From: Purshia tridentata | Lineage: Eukaryota > Streptophyta > Magnoliopsida > Rosales > Rosaceae | Direction of reading: 5' to 3' | NCBI GenBank assembly: GCA_003254885.1 | Contig: QANT01002031.1 | Location: 62,001 to 126,000 of the forward strand | Length of the DNA: 64,000 nt | Shown: one piece after another, positions 1 through 12,451 of the stretch | Position numbering within the stretch: position 1 is the stretch's first letter | How the letters are laid out: every line of letters begins with the position of its first letter | The notes under the pieces: generated by a model | What the model was told of the DNA's origin: nothing | Seen by the model: the letters and a program-made list of their open reading frames with translations, nothing else | Database searches by the model: none | Program-made: the position numbers and the translations under genes

Positions 1-32
1 CTTCCTCTGATGTGTTCTGGTTTATTTGGCAG

Positions 33-283
33 CGGAGGCTCTCGACTGTTTGGTGTCAATTCAAAGTAGATTAACGAATGATGATGAAGCGTTGCTGGAG
101 CAGCTGAAGAGGGTTTTGAGCATACAAGAGAAAGAGTTTGGCCATGAGAGCGAGGAGGTTCTGATAACCCTGAAAAAAATTGTATTCTACTTGGACAAAC
201 TAGGGAGGAAACATGACAAGTTCCCTTTGCAGAAAAGATTGTCTGCGCTTCGAATGAAATTCAAGCAACGGATTCAACATTAA
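33..283 (+). CDS. 3' terminal exon of a TPR / kinesin-light-chain-related protein (partial)
   Basis: An AG acceptor at 31-32 is followed by an open frame of about 83 codons ending at TAA 281-283; the rest of the gene lies before the window. The peptide is helical and charged, with spacing like a kinesin-light-chain-type TPR unit (LLEQLKRVLSIQEKEFG, then a second helix pair around LKKIVFYLDKLGRK). In plants such repeats occur in KLC-related scaffold proteins and other TPR-like proteins. The family call rests on this short stretch, so the exact subfamily is unknown. No ATG lies near the start, in keeping with an internal splice boundary. Confidence 0.5.
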
Positions 284-547
284 TGATATATATTTGTATG
301 CACGATTACTCTTCTAGCATGCATTTGAATTTCATCATATAAAAGTGAGTCCTACCATATAAGAATAAATCCCATCACGTAACAGCGAGATTGCACGTGT
401 GAAGCAGATAATCTGTACCGACACGTGTAGTTAATTTTCCAATTTCCTTTTCTTGGGTTCTGGACTCCTCCTGATCTGGGATAAACTCAGAGCACCGATT
501 GCAATTCCTTTCATAATTACATTAGGAAATGCGACGCTCCTTCTCTT
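284..547. other. 3' flank / intergenic
   Basis: AT-rich sequence after the TPR stop codon. No gene is visible. Confidence 0.5.
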
Positions 548-929
548 GAAATGTTATGTGTCTTCTCTTTGTGCCTTCTTTTTTGTGTCTTCTCTTTTCT
601 TTTGTTCATTTGATAATTTAATCTCACGATCGAAACCGTTTAATATCAAGATCATCATTTATAGATTAACTCTGTAAAAAATTATTCAAATCAGAAATCG
701 TTTAGTCATCTAATGGTTATCAAATAAATAGATAGTTTTGATAACAGTTAAATTCACCGTTAGTTATTTGATAACAGTTAGATGACTAAACGATTTTTGA
801 TTTGGATAATTTTTTGCAGAGTTGATCTATAAATGATGATCTTGATATTGAACGGTTCCGATTGTGAGATTAAATTGTCAAAAGAACAAAAGAAGAGAGA
901 AGACACAAAGAGAAGACACATAGCATTTC
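548..929. repeat. Foldback (long inverted-repeat) MITE-like element
   Basis: The left arm (about 548-728) and right arm (about 763-929) are near-perfect reverse complements around a loop of about 35 bp. The ends read GAAATGTTATGTGTCTTCTC and, on the opposite strand, GAAATGCTATGTGTCTTCTC. Length is about 380 bp with no coding capacity. This is the structure of a foldback MITE or a collapsed inverted repeat. I could not define a convincing target-site duplication, so the superfamily is open. Confidence 0.75.
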
Positions 930-1499
930 CCATTCCATTATGGCATAGTCCATAAAGTCAACGACAATAATTAAGGCGTTGATTATGAGTTACGACAGCA
1001 TGGAACGGTGTTTCGGAAGACACCAAGAGACGTATGGTAGACAATAACACGTATCTTATAATGACATGTCGTATTTAGTGGGTTCAACTTGAACATGTCC
1101 TACAAAAGGTACAGAGGGCAGTTGGAGAATGATGTGAAGTTTATGTCTATTTCTGAAAAAAATGTGTGGCCCCCCCATTTGTAAATTGCCCAAGAAACAA
1201 AATGGGCTCAATAATATCCAAATGGAAACTTCAAACGGACGGGATCCGAATGGACACCAATTATGGTAACTGGATCACCAACGTGTATCTCTTTTCCCAC
1301 CAAAAATAACAGGTGGTGGTACAATTTTTGGGTACAACCCATTTAGCACAACGTACTAGTCCATGGGCACATAAGAAAGTCTCCCATAGCTTTCGGCCTT
1401 TGCCTGTTAGAAAAAGGTAACTTCAATCTGGTTGGTGTTTTGGATATTTTACAGTCGACAGAAATTACCGAATGCATTATTATAGGAACGGTGATGTAG
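930..1499. other. Intergenic region, upstream of the next gene
   Basis: No gene or clear repeat seen. The pyrimidine-rich stretch from about 1500 to 1600 is likely the 5' untranslated exon of the next gene, ending at a donor after 1600. Confidence 0.4.
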
Positions 1500-2616
1500 G
1501 AGCCAAGAAACAAGGAGGTCTCTGTCTCTCTGTCTCTGTATCTCTTCGTCTTTGGATCTCCAAAAACATATGAAACATCCACAATACCGATCTTCATTAG
1601 AAGGTAGTTTCCTCTTTCCCTATTCCTTCTTTTTTTGTTCTTTTCAGATTTTATAAATTCTGTTAAGTCATGCTGGGTGTTACTGCTTAAATCATGTCTT
1701 TTGTTGCTTAAATCTTGGCATGGATTATGCCTTTTTTAGTGGTCTATCAATGTTTGATATGATACGATGTGGTAAATTGTGTATATTTTATCGACTTTTT
1801 CCACTGTATGTATGAACTTCTTTTTAATATTTTATCACCTCTTGGGAAGATAGTGAAACTGTTTGGGAGTTTCTTGTTTCTATTTGTTTTCTCAAATTCA
1901 TGGAATCATTCAAGATGGGTATTGTTTTAATTTTGTTTATATTTCAGCTTTTCAAATTTGGAAGTTTCTATGGGAATCTTGACTATGGGGCCAATTTTTT
2001 CTTTATAGAAAAATGAAGTATGAATTAGCTGGGTATTTATGTATTAATTGTATTTAGGTATTCAGTTTTCCAGTTTTTTTTTTAACCAAATTATAGCAGA
2101 TTTAATTCTATAAGGGATATTCTATGGAACACGTGAAGCAGCACAGAGGCGTGTTTAATTGTTTATCACTTTGTAGAATCTGAATTTGATTTTAGATTCC
2201 CAATTAATGCAATGAATATAAGTGACTTTAGGATTTGTTTCTGTTAACTTGTAGTTTTACAGGGTCATCTCTGTGAGTCTGAGGTTGTATTGCTAATTTT
2301 ATTGCACCTCTTTGAAACCAAGGTAGATCGTCTGAATTTGCATCTTCATTTTTTTTTATGTTCCTGCTTTCCTATGATCTGAGTTCTGTTAATTTTTTTT
2401 GAGATTTGGGGATCTAGCCGGAAAATTGGAATTGTGCTTTAGTAGTTGAATCTCTTTCTGCTTCAGATAAATGTTTTGTCCTGGTTAAAAGCCTTCAAAT
2501 AAATTCATTATGCATTCAAATTAAATGCATAATTACTAAATGCCTTACTGAATGTGGCCACATATAAACTATGACTGATTATTATCTTGTCATATCCACA
2601 ACAGATAGATAAGGTA

Positions 2617-4287
2617 ATGGCAGCAGCTGAAGCATGGATTGCACGGCAGCACGGTAATAGAGAAGATGCAAGGAGTGCTCCAAGATTTTCTCTCTCCCCA
2701 TCATCATCTTCCTCAAAGGCAGAATCTGATAGTGCACCTGAGAATGCTTCAAGTGGTATTGACCACCTCACCCCAGATTGCATGCCTTATAACCCAAATT
2801 CCGAATTAACACCCAACACCAAGTGGTGGTTGAACCTGGAACCTAACTTTGGGCCTCAGAAGCAATTTACATATGAACAGCAAAAAGCCCTCGAGGCTGA
2901 ACTTGAAGTTTTAAATTCTGGATTTGTTAGTAAACCTGCCATTATTAGTGACTATTATCAATGCAAGGGAGAACCATGCGAGGTTTCTGTCACTTGTACA
3001 AAAAATGACCAGAATAAGAGAAGGCAAGAACTCAAGGCTGTAACTGGTAATGATCCACAATTGCCTAAGAAAAGGGACTTGGGGGAGCTTTGGTACTCAG
3101 ATGATCAACTCATGAACTTGGATTCTTACAACTTCTTTGGCTCTGAACAACCCAAGAAACTGTCTTCCAGGTTGGAATCCCAATGGGTGGGAACTGAGAG
3201 AACCGAACCATGGTGGCGCTCTGCTGGCAAAGATGAGTTGGCTTCCTTGGTTGCTCAGAAGTCGCTTGAACACATTGAGAATTGTGATCTTCCACGACCC
3301 CAGATTAAGCATCGTAGGAAGTGCCCTTCTGGTTCTACTACGGTTTCCGAGTCTAATTTGTCGATAGATCAGAAGGCTGAAATGGGTTTCTCCAATATGA
3401 ACACTTATACATGGGGAAGCTTTACTTCAGGTCTTTCAACACATGATTCAGACAATCCCTTAAGGTACTTTTTGTTTTGTATCTTTTACTTTACAATTTT
3501 TGTTGCAATTGGCCACTATCATCTGGTTTTGATGTAGAGCTGTTGGGAATATAAATCCATTCAAGAGCATAATCAGGTTTTTTCACTCATCTGGCAGTGA
3601 TATTGTGACGTATTTATCTAATAAAGCAGAAACCTAATTGCTTGGGATATACTACGTTTATGGACATCAAGTAATTTATGTGGCTGAATCATTCTTTTTT
3701 CTTTGCTCCTTCAACTTCTTTTCATTTTTTAAGCGTAGAAGAAATTTTTTCATGCTTAGTTCAATTTTGAGAAATAAATTATCTAGTTTGTGTTCATGTC
3801 CAGCCACAACAATGATTATGGTACAATCTGCAGGGATGAGGTTGAAACCCAAAATAATCCAGAGGATGATCGAAGTAAAGCTCAGCTGTTGGAAGCTTTG
3901 TGTCATTCTCAAACGCGAGCGAGGAAAGCTGAGGAAGCAGCACAGCAGGCCTATACAGAGAAGGAGCACATCATCACTCTCTTTTTCAAGCAGGCATCGC
4001 AACTCTTTGCATTCAAGCAGTGGTTCCATTTGCTGCAACTCGAAAACTTCTGCCTGCAGCTTAATAAGAAAGACCAACCAATTTCCAGCCTCTTTCCAGC
4101 TTGCTTTCCATGGTCCCCATACAAAGGCAGACACATGAAGAAGGCTCAGCGCAGGGCTGGAAAGAAGAGCAGAAGGCCTAGGTATGAGCTTAGCAAGGGT
4201 GCTGTTGCTTTTGCAGTTGGATTGGGTCTTGCCGGTGCGGGTTTGCTCCTTGGATGGACGATGGGGTGGTTGTTTCCAACTGTTTAA
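2617..4287 (+). CDS. Plant-specific protein with coiled coil and C-terminal membrane anchor
   Basis: Exons 2617-3464, 3538-3576 and 3804-4287 join in frame to 456 residues (MAAAEAWIARQ start). A probable untranslated first exon ends near 1600, and a 1-kb intron runs to the AG at 2602-2603. Residues 10-50 are serine-rich. The middle has tryptophan motifs (KWWLNLEPNFGPQ, EPWWRSAGKDELASLV). About 320-355 forms a charged coiled coil (KAEEAAQQAYTEKE), then a lysine/arginine stretch, and about 428-452 is a glycine-rich hydrophobic segment near the C terminus, typical of a tail anchor. I recognise it as a conserved plant protein of unknown role but cannot name it. The frame is clean and all splice sites are GT-AG. 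A role at an organelle or endomembrane is inference from the tail only. Confidence 0.8.
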
Positions 4288-4499
4288 ACTGCTCTTCTTC
4301 ATGTTTGTCACCTGCCTTGTGGACTGTATTTTCTGTTCCTTGATTTGTGGCTGGGTTACTTAGGATTGCAATATCGGATTAGTGACTTTTCATCAGACCT
4401 CCAAGTATGCATCGACTTGTTTAGATTTGTTAATCTTGTAAGTACAAGAACATGTTTTTGTACATAAAAGATGTAATTATGCATATGCAACCGATCGTT

Positions 4500-5595
4500 C
4501 TTTCTTTTTTCCTTTTAGTTGTTGATATGGTCCTGTTACTGTTCCAGTTTACTGCCATTGACTCTTATCAGTAAGAGAAAAAAACACGTGCACGCACGTA
4601 CAGAATCATAGAGCCACATTGATCATGTGAGATATTATTATTGAACGATGAACGATGCTCGGCCATGTCACCATCCGCATAAGCCAACCATCCTAATGCA
4701 TCAAACCCCACTTCTCAATTTTCATTTGCCATCAACGATTTTCATCCAACCACTCATTATTCAACTAAACACCCACCAAAACAAAATGACAAACGAAAAG
4801 CACTATTCCTTTGTTCTACCATTTGTTGGTTTGTTGCAATTTGATTCTTTGTACTACCTTTATACCATCTGAAATTCTGACCTGTGTTGTCTTGCTTTGC
4901 TATTACTTCAAAAATGCAATATGCTGCCATACATGACAAAGGGAGATTCTGTATTATTAAAAGTTAGAACATCATCTAACACTAACTCTGTGAATTTGAC
5001 AACAGGGGAAGTCAAGCTTCTGGGAAAAGTTGTTTTGGTTTGGACCAAAAAAAAGGCCAAACCTCAAAACACGTCCGTCTTGACTCTTTAGTCTGACCCT
5101 CTTGATTAGTAATTATGCTCATTTAAGACGACCCAATTACATGATTCATTAACAATCTTGCTTTTCTTTTTTCTTTTTTCTTCGGTCCAAACCAATGGAT
5201 TTTTAAAAAAGCGACAAATTGGACCCATGAATTATTCTTAAAGTAACAATTTAAAATATGAGATAAGTTGAGAAGTGGATTCAAATCACAATGTGAAGAA
5301 CATTGCCATCGTACTTTATAATAAAATAAACGATTATATGATCCCAAAGCCCATCATGCCAATTATGTCCTACACGGTTCCTAGAGGCTTCTTCCTTCAC
5401 CTAATGTTATTGCGTGAGATTGTTGACTTTGACCCCATCCGCCCTTGCCGACTATTCCCTACATGAAGTTAACCGATCGTTATCTGCCACGTGTTCGCGC
5501 CCAAACTCGCAGACCCCATCAAAGTACTCACCCAAACGGGCCAAACCCAAAACCATATCCTTTTCGGAATCTAAATAGAACAGAGTGCCTGAACT
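4500..5595. other. Intergenic region with a small inverted repeat
   Basis: No gene seen. GGTTTGGACC with a poly-A flank (about 5037-5056) and GGTCCAAACC with a poly-T flank (about 5164-5194) form a short inverted repeat, perhaps an old MITE. Confidence 0.4.
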
Positions 5596-5633
5596 CTATA
5601 TATATATATATATCTCTCTCTCTCTCTCTCTCA
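5596..5633. repeat. (TA)n-(CT)n microsatellite in the hydrolase leader
   Basis: A TA run of about 18 bp passes directly into a CT run of about 20 bp, ending about 28 bp before the start codon at 5661. Such CT tracts are common in plant core promoters and 5' leaders. Confidence 0.8.
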
Positions 5634-5660
5634 GTTCTGTTTAATTCGATCATCGCAACG

Positions 5661-8600
5661 ATGCCGTATTGCGAGGTTGGGTCGCAGCAGAATGCCACTG
5701 TGGACGCCAAGCTCAACAATGGAATGAAGATTTTCTACAGAACGTACGGTCACGGACCGACCAAGGTCCTCCTCATCATAGGTCACCTATCAAGATTAAT
5801 TTTTTATTTTTTGCTATTTTCATGAACTGGGTTTTGGTCGGTGTTTTTCTGGGTCGTTGATGAATTTGCTATCAATGGACAGGATTGGCGGCAACTCACG
5901 ACTCGTGGGGTCCACAAATCCAAGGGCTGACGGGGTCCGTTAAGCCCAATGATGATGAAACGATGGCCGGTGATTGTTGTGATAATGCGGCTGGTATTAG
6001 TGGCGGTGGTATCGAGGTCTGTGCTTTCGATAACCGCGGTATGGGTCGGAGCTCCGTGCCCACCAAAAAATCCGAATATACGTGAGTTTCATGAAGTTTT
6101 TATTATTTTTTAGAAAAGGTCAATTTTGTTCTAGCTCCATCAAGTCTGCATTGAATTTTAATTTCTGTGTTTATTTTTGTTTTCTTTTATTTTGAAGAAG
6201 AAAAAGTTGATGGCTTTATCTACATTTGCATATATATATATAGGAGCTAAAATTCTAAATTTGCATATTTCTGTTTGCACATTAAATTTTTTCCTTACTC
6301 TGTAATTATTACTTGAACTTTTGTTTGCATTTCTTAATTTGTAGAATTTGATCACAAAGCAGATTTTTGTTTATCTTTTGTATTTGAAGTTTCACAGTAA
6401 AACTTCCGTCAAGGCCACCAAATTTAAATTAATGTGTGTGGTTGTTTTTGTTGCAGAACAAGAATAATGGCAAAGGATGCAGTTGCTTTGATGGATCATT
6501 TGGGCTGGAGAGCAGCCCATGTTTTTGGGCATTCAATGGGTGAGTTCATAATTCTGAGTTTCCTTGCAAAGTTTTCACTTGGTATACAAGTTCAGTAGAT
6601 TTTATAAATCATTGTTACAGAAGTAGAAACAGTGAGCTGAATGTACTTTGCAGCAAAACTATTTTATTCTTTTGTAATTCGGTTTAAGTTAAATTCTTTT
6701 TTCTGAATTGTGTGCCACTACCACAACAGGAGCTATGGTAGCTTGTAAATTAGCAGCAATGGTGCCTGACAGAGTTTTGTCATTGGCTTTACTTAATGTG
6801 ACCGGAGGAGGTTTTGAATGTTTACCAAGGGTATGTATTTCGTCAATGATGTTTAATCTATTAAATGAATAAGTTTTGTTGGTTTTCTTCAATACAGATA
6901 TGTGGCATATGTGCTCATTTTAATATCCGGTCACATGGATTTGATGGAATACCTGTTTACTTGATATTAATGCCTAAATATGAGATTCTCTGTTTACTAA
7001 GTTCAAAGTGCCATTTTGAAATCCATGCTTGGGCCAACATTAGAGACATTTGCGTCTAGAAGATTGCTTTTGAATGAATTTAGTCTAGGATATATATATA
7101 TATATATGTAATATACATTTCTCCTTGAAGAAAGTCAATTATGCTCACTGCTCATGAACTAGAAATGGTATTTCAATTTGGAGTTGTAGTTGGTTCTCAA
7201 TGTTATGGTCAATTTTTTGCAGCTTGACCGACAAACAATATCCATAGCTATCCGTTTTTTTAACGCAAAGACTCCTGAGCAAAGGGCAGCTGTTGACTTG
7301 GACACCCACTACTCGAAGGTCCAAAGTGCTCTTGATTCTATCACTTTGCTATCTGTTCTGTTAACTTTGAATCAATAATCAGTGAAAGAAAGAAAGACAG
7401 GAATAATGTTTAAAGAAAAGCAACTCTCTCACACATAAACCCTATGGATGTGCAGGCATATCTTGAGGAATATGTTGGACCCAACAAAAGAAGGGCAGTT
7501 TTATATCAAGTGAGAAAATATAAAGAAATTGCTTCTTGAGGTTTTTTTTTATTTTTTATTTTAATTAATTCCAGCAATTGGTTGAGGCTTTAATATGATT
7601 GTAGCATAAGATCCATGACCTGATTTAAAACTCGCCTCCAGGAATATGTAAAAGGTATATCAGCAACTGGGATGCAGTCTAACCATGGTTTAGAGGGTCA
7701 GCTCAATGCATGCTGGAATCATAAAATGACACGAATGGAAATTGAATTTATCCGCTCTGCAGGATTTCTTGTTTCAGTCATTCATGGCAGGTGCAGAGTC
7801 ATACAATCCCCACTCGTTTTCTCCCCTTGTTTATTATGCTCTCATCTCAGATGTCATTTCTTTTTCCATTTGTATCAAGATTAGACTATCAGTTCTGGAG
7901 GAATTTGTATGCTTAACAAAATGCACTTACTGATAAATTTAAAATTTGATTTTCTATTTGATTGCATCATATTTATTCTAAAGACCAACTTAACATTCCA
8001 TTAAATCTATAGGCATGATGTAATTGCTCAAATATATTATGCAAGAAGACTGGCAGAGAAGCTGCAGCCTGTTGCTCGAATGGTAGATCTTCCTGGAGGA
8101 CATTTAGTGAGTCATGAGAGGACTGAAGAGGTATTGTAATAGATTTGAATTATAAAGCAGGTCATTAGTTATGGGATTATATCATAATCTGCATATTTTT
8201 TATTACATTTCTTTTATTATCTACATTCTATGATACGATTCAATTATGCTTGACAATGGAAATCTTATCTGAATTGTTATTTCTTTCGCATATCAGGTCA
8301 ATAAAGCTCTTATTGAGTTGATCAAGGCTACAGAAGCCAAGACAGAGCCACACGAGTGGACAAATTTGCCTGAGAGAAGTTCAGGTAAACAATTTAGCTT
8401 CAAGGAAATGTCCTTCTCTATTCCGAATGATAGCATGGACTGGATTGACAGCAGGCCTTGTGTTGATATAAAAACATTCTGAGATTATGACCTAATATAT
8501 GCTGTTTTTTGGCAGGGTGGATTGCTACCAGGATGCCATTTATAAGAAAAAGTGCTGGTGAAGGGAACAATGTATCTATCGTGTGCAATATGTTAGAAAA

Positions 8601-8712
8601 GCTAAATATTTGCCTGTTGTACCTCTTTGGTCTCTTTGCTTTCGCATTAGAGTATGCAAGTAAAACTTTCAGAAGCATAAAACCAGTTAGAGTTGGACCT
8701 TCCATCACATAA
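5661..8712 (+). CDS. Alpha/beta hydrolase fold protein
   Basis: Ten exons join in frame to 401 residues: 5661-5781, 5883-6081, 6457-6539, 6730-6830, 7223-7318, 7456-7509, 7642-7790, 8013-8130, 8297-8384, 8516-8712. All introns are GT-AG. The nucleophile elbow GHSMG (Ser about 133) spans the exon 3/4 junction. Asp about 270 (HGRHDV) and His about 298 (LPGGHLVSHE) fit the other two triad positions. FDNRGMGRSS is the usual strand-4 loop of the fold. After the fold, a hydrophobic segment at about 365-385 (CLLYLFGLFAFALEYA) could be a membrane anchor. It resembles the plant hydrolases often labelled RutD-like, but the substrate cannot be told from sequence. The gene looks intact. Confidence 0.9.
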
Positions 8713-9427
8713 GCTGATAAACCTGCGTGCTCACTTTCACTGGTAATAAATTTGGTTCCCGCACCAAGATTCTATTTCTTTCAAGAGCATATTTACATAG
8801 TGTAAGAGAAGCTTGACATTGAAATTTCTTTCAACAGGGGTTTATTGATTTTTCATTCTATTGCGGCATCTCAATTCATTTAGGCCGCAGTTACAGCATC
8901 ATCAAGCAAACGCTGCAAGGAGTTCCCGGGACAAATAATCTGAGAATTCATTAACAAAATAAGGTGTTTTATATGCAATTACAGACATGTTGCAGTGGGA
9001 GGCAGAAACGGAGAAAGATCACAACAGCCAATATTTAGGCAGATCCCAATCCTAATTCACTTGCAACATCTGATGCTAACTCATATATTTATATTGTTGT
9101 TAAGTAGACAAATCTTTAAAGATTACACCTTTACAGATTAACCCCTCCAGAATGAAGGGGAAAAGGAATAAAGATGTATCTATTTGTATCATATCATTTT
9201 TGCTCATTTTGAACTGAGCAATGCCTGAAACTTTCGGTGCTGAACAACCAACTCTACCACTCTCGCGTTAACTAAATTTGAAGTTACCTCAAAATTCAAT
9301 ATCTTTGCATACGGATTAAGGAGTTAAATTTGATACAGCTAAATTTACACCATGAATATGGTATACAGGTTACAAGCCTACAGACAGAAAATGGTGGTTG
9401 CCTATTCTCAAACAAACATATCATATC

Positions 9428-9458
<31 letters not shown>

Positions 9459-10184
9459 ATTGATGTAATCTCTAACTAGCTACAAGTATCACTTCATGCC
9501 TACTTTTATGCATGTAATAAAGATCATGCATGCCCATGTTCAAAGAAAGGCAGAGCCTGGAAATTAATATCAAAATAAAAACCATTAATGCCCAACAAGA
9601 AACATGTCGTGTCAGAAACAGGTCTTACCTGCAAGTTGCATGATGGAATTTCAAAGAGAATTCTCAAACCTCGAATTATAATATTGGCAGAATTAACATA
9701 AAAAAGAACCCGAAAAACCTAAGTTTATATGAGAGAGGACGTGCCTGGCACTTGCATGTGTCTGAAAGATATTGAGGATTCTCCGTGTTCTTCACTTCTT
9801 TGCTTGGTCCAGAAGAGGGAGATGCTTTCTTGTGCTGAATAAGATACCATCTCTCAAGTCTCAAGCTCCGAGAGTTATATAGCATGGCATATATACCACT
9901 GGAATATGCCAATATGCCTTGCGAATAAACCCCAACTACCCATTTTTTGTAGTTTTCTTCAACTACGAGGGGTACTTTTGTAAATTGAAACTCTTAGCGA
10001 CAACCTACTACTACGTCGTTTCGATTTTACTCTCAAACTCCAACAAGTCACGTGACAAATACCATCCATCATTTTTCATTTTTTTTCCCAACCTCGAATC
10101 GGGGCGTCTAGTTCATCTCGAACCCCATAAACCCATAAGCGGTTTGCTCTTCGTTGTCAAACTGTGTCTCAGCTTCAAAGGACT
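8713..10184. other. Intergenic region with a (TA)n run
   Basis: AT-rich; a TA repeat lies at about 9427-9453. A minus-strand open frame at 9676-9912 (78 codons) has no recognisable homology and is not called. The CG-richer part after 10080 is the PCC1 leader. Confidence 0.4.
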
Positions 10185-11805
10185 ATGGCTGCTGTAGCTT
10201 CTGACAAGGCAGATGGCCAAACCCAGTGGGAATTTAGCTGGTTATATTCTCTCCCCTTCTCTCTTGAATTCCGATATGTATTTTCGTTCTGATTCTGTCT
10301 TTTGGCGTCTCTTTGCTTTTGTAATATAAGTCAACAGTTCAACTGGGTTTTTTCTGAGTTTCGATTAGTTTTCTCTTTCAAACGCACATGGACCAAACAT
10401 TAAAGATTTTTGGTTGATATTCCGAATGGGTTTGTTTCAATTTGTTCGTATTACTTATATATTTTTTTAAAAAATGTTATGGTGATGTAGCTTAAGCTTC
10501 ATATATTCTTTCTCATAAATTTGTTTTCTTTCGATTCTGTTTGGATGAATCTCTGTGTCTAGTCTCTCATTTAGCTTTTAGGTTAAATGCTTGCCTCAAG
10601 GCCCTTTCCTTCCATTGAGTTTCTCTATTATTTTTTACTCCCTATTTTCGTTATGCATGTTATACTGAAATCATGTCGTTCAATACAATATTACATTATG
10701 CGCAGCATGAAATGCATTATTCAGAATATGGTAAGACAACTTAAATTGCTTGGAAAAGTGGAACTGCTACTATATAAAGCTCAAAACTTCACTTCAATAT
10801 ATATAATCAATTTTATTTCAAATTTATGATTTGGAGCTTAATTTGGGGATCCATAGGAGCTGATGGGGTTTTCAGTGATGTTAGGGAGTAGTTTTAGAGC
10901 TCCCGATTTAGGTAGGTGGATCAATATATGTGAGGTGAATTTGGTATTTTGAAGCAAATAGGGTGAGAATTCTGGGATTCTCTAGATATTTGGAGAATAA
11001 AACTTTCATGGGGAAACTGTAATTTGAAAAATTTCAAAGCAATGTACAGCCTTGCAGGAGCTGTTGTGCTACCAGGTATGTATCAAGGACTACAACGAGT
11101 ATGTATAATTGGGTTAGAGTAGACCCTTCTTCGCCTTTCATTATTTACACCTCTCTGCCTTTGAGAATTCTTTAACCTGCAAAGGAGCATTATCATTTTA
11201 AAATGAATTCTGTCTGCAGTGACTTGGAGGTAGATTATGAATCTGAGGAATATGCTTCTATTGTCTGTGCAGCATTAGCTGTTGATAAGGAGGTGATGCT
11301 CTATAAGCTCAAGCTATGTCTTGCTCAGTTTCATAGTGGTTCAATTAGCTTTTACCTGATTTCATTTATAATTGCAGTTGCAGCCGGACAAAGTGAAAAG
11401 GCAGATGTCAGTTTCTGATGGAAAGCTTTCAGTGTGAGCATTTTTTCCCTAGGAAAATTAGTTCTTTCATTAAAAATTGATTTTTATAATAATGATTCTG
11501 ATATAAGAACAATTATATTTGGGGATGAATAATATTATCTTTTAACAACCAAACTATCGTAATATTTATTTACGCAATATAATATAAGGATACCAAAATA
11601 TATCATTTAATTAAGTTATGGGCTAAATCCAGTAGGTCTACTAAAATTAATTTTTTGCTGGACGTGTTGTTATTACTCTTATGTACACAGGCACTTTGAG
11701 GCTGTTGAGGCAAGATTTCTTCGGGCATCATATAGTGCTTTTGTAGACGTGCTGACATTAGCCACAAAAACAATTGAAGAATTTGGAAAAGGAATGGAAT
11801 TGTGA
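10185..11805 (+). CDS. PCC1: EKC/KEOPS complex subunit PCC1
   Basis: Four exons (10185-10240, 11220-11292, 11378-11433, 11691-11805) join in frame to 99 residues, the usual size for Pcc1. The peptide starts MAAVASDKADGQTQWEFSC, then DLEVDYESEEYASIVCAALAV (first strand and helix), LQPDKVKRQMSVSDGKLSV, and ends in an ARFLRASYSAFVDVL helix. These are the hallmarks of the CTAG/Pcc1 family, which dimerises and activates the Kae1 subunit of KEOPS in making the t6A base at position 37 of ANN-decoding tRNAs. The first intron is almost 1 kb, far longer than the coding sequence. A family member of this size is easily missed by gene finders. No defect seen. Confidence 0.88.
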
Positions 11806-12451
11806 CACCTACATCTGTTTGACCAATTAGCTTTGCTACTTTCTCCATGAATTGAGCTGTAATACAATTATTCAAAAGCTGGTGTTTGTGGGACATTTTC
11901 AAAGCATGCTTTGTAGTTTGATTAGGTAGCCTCTTCCCTAAGATGCCCATTTAGTTGTCGTTTTACTGCTTGTTGTGATCAGTGGTGTCGTCTGCAGACC
12001 GTTCAAATGGGATTTTGTTAAACAGTTATATCATTGATTGCAACTCTCTCTCTCTCTCTCTCTCTCCAGATTAGGAAATTTAAAGTAGCTACTAAACAGT
12101 TGATTAAAAAAAAGTTGCCTACAAACGCATAGTATTTCATCCCAACGTCATGGTTTAGAAAAGCATCTCTCTTCCTCTTTACCCAAAAAAGAAAAGAAAA
12201 GCATCCCTCTTTCTAATCTGTTGCAGCCAATCTCTTGGCTACTAATTGACGCTAAAAATACAGTTCCCAGCAAAGTTCTGAAATTGCTATTTAATAATTG
12301 ATATAATAATTTTTATAAAATTTTTAAACATACAATGCTTTAGGAAAAGAAAAGGTAAACATGTGTATCAAACAAAGGGTAAAGGCTAAAGCTGAAAGCA
12401 AGATTATGCAGTCATTTCTTGCTTCCTGCTCCCTGCTTCCACTGGCCATTC
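11806..12451. other. Convergent intergenic region with (CT)n run
   Basis: It lies between two genes pointing toward each other. A CT microsatellite sits at about 12044-12067. Nothing else is recognised. Confidence 0.4.

Noticed and set aside
3676-4311. A 211-codon minus-strand frame opposite the membrane-anchored protein gene
   Set aside because: It is the reverse of real exons and an intron on the plus strand, with no family signature.
9676-9912. Minus-strand open frame of 78 codons near the PCC1 promoter
   Set aside because: No recognisable domain, no clear splice partner, and low-complexity hydrophobic end.
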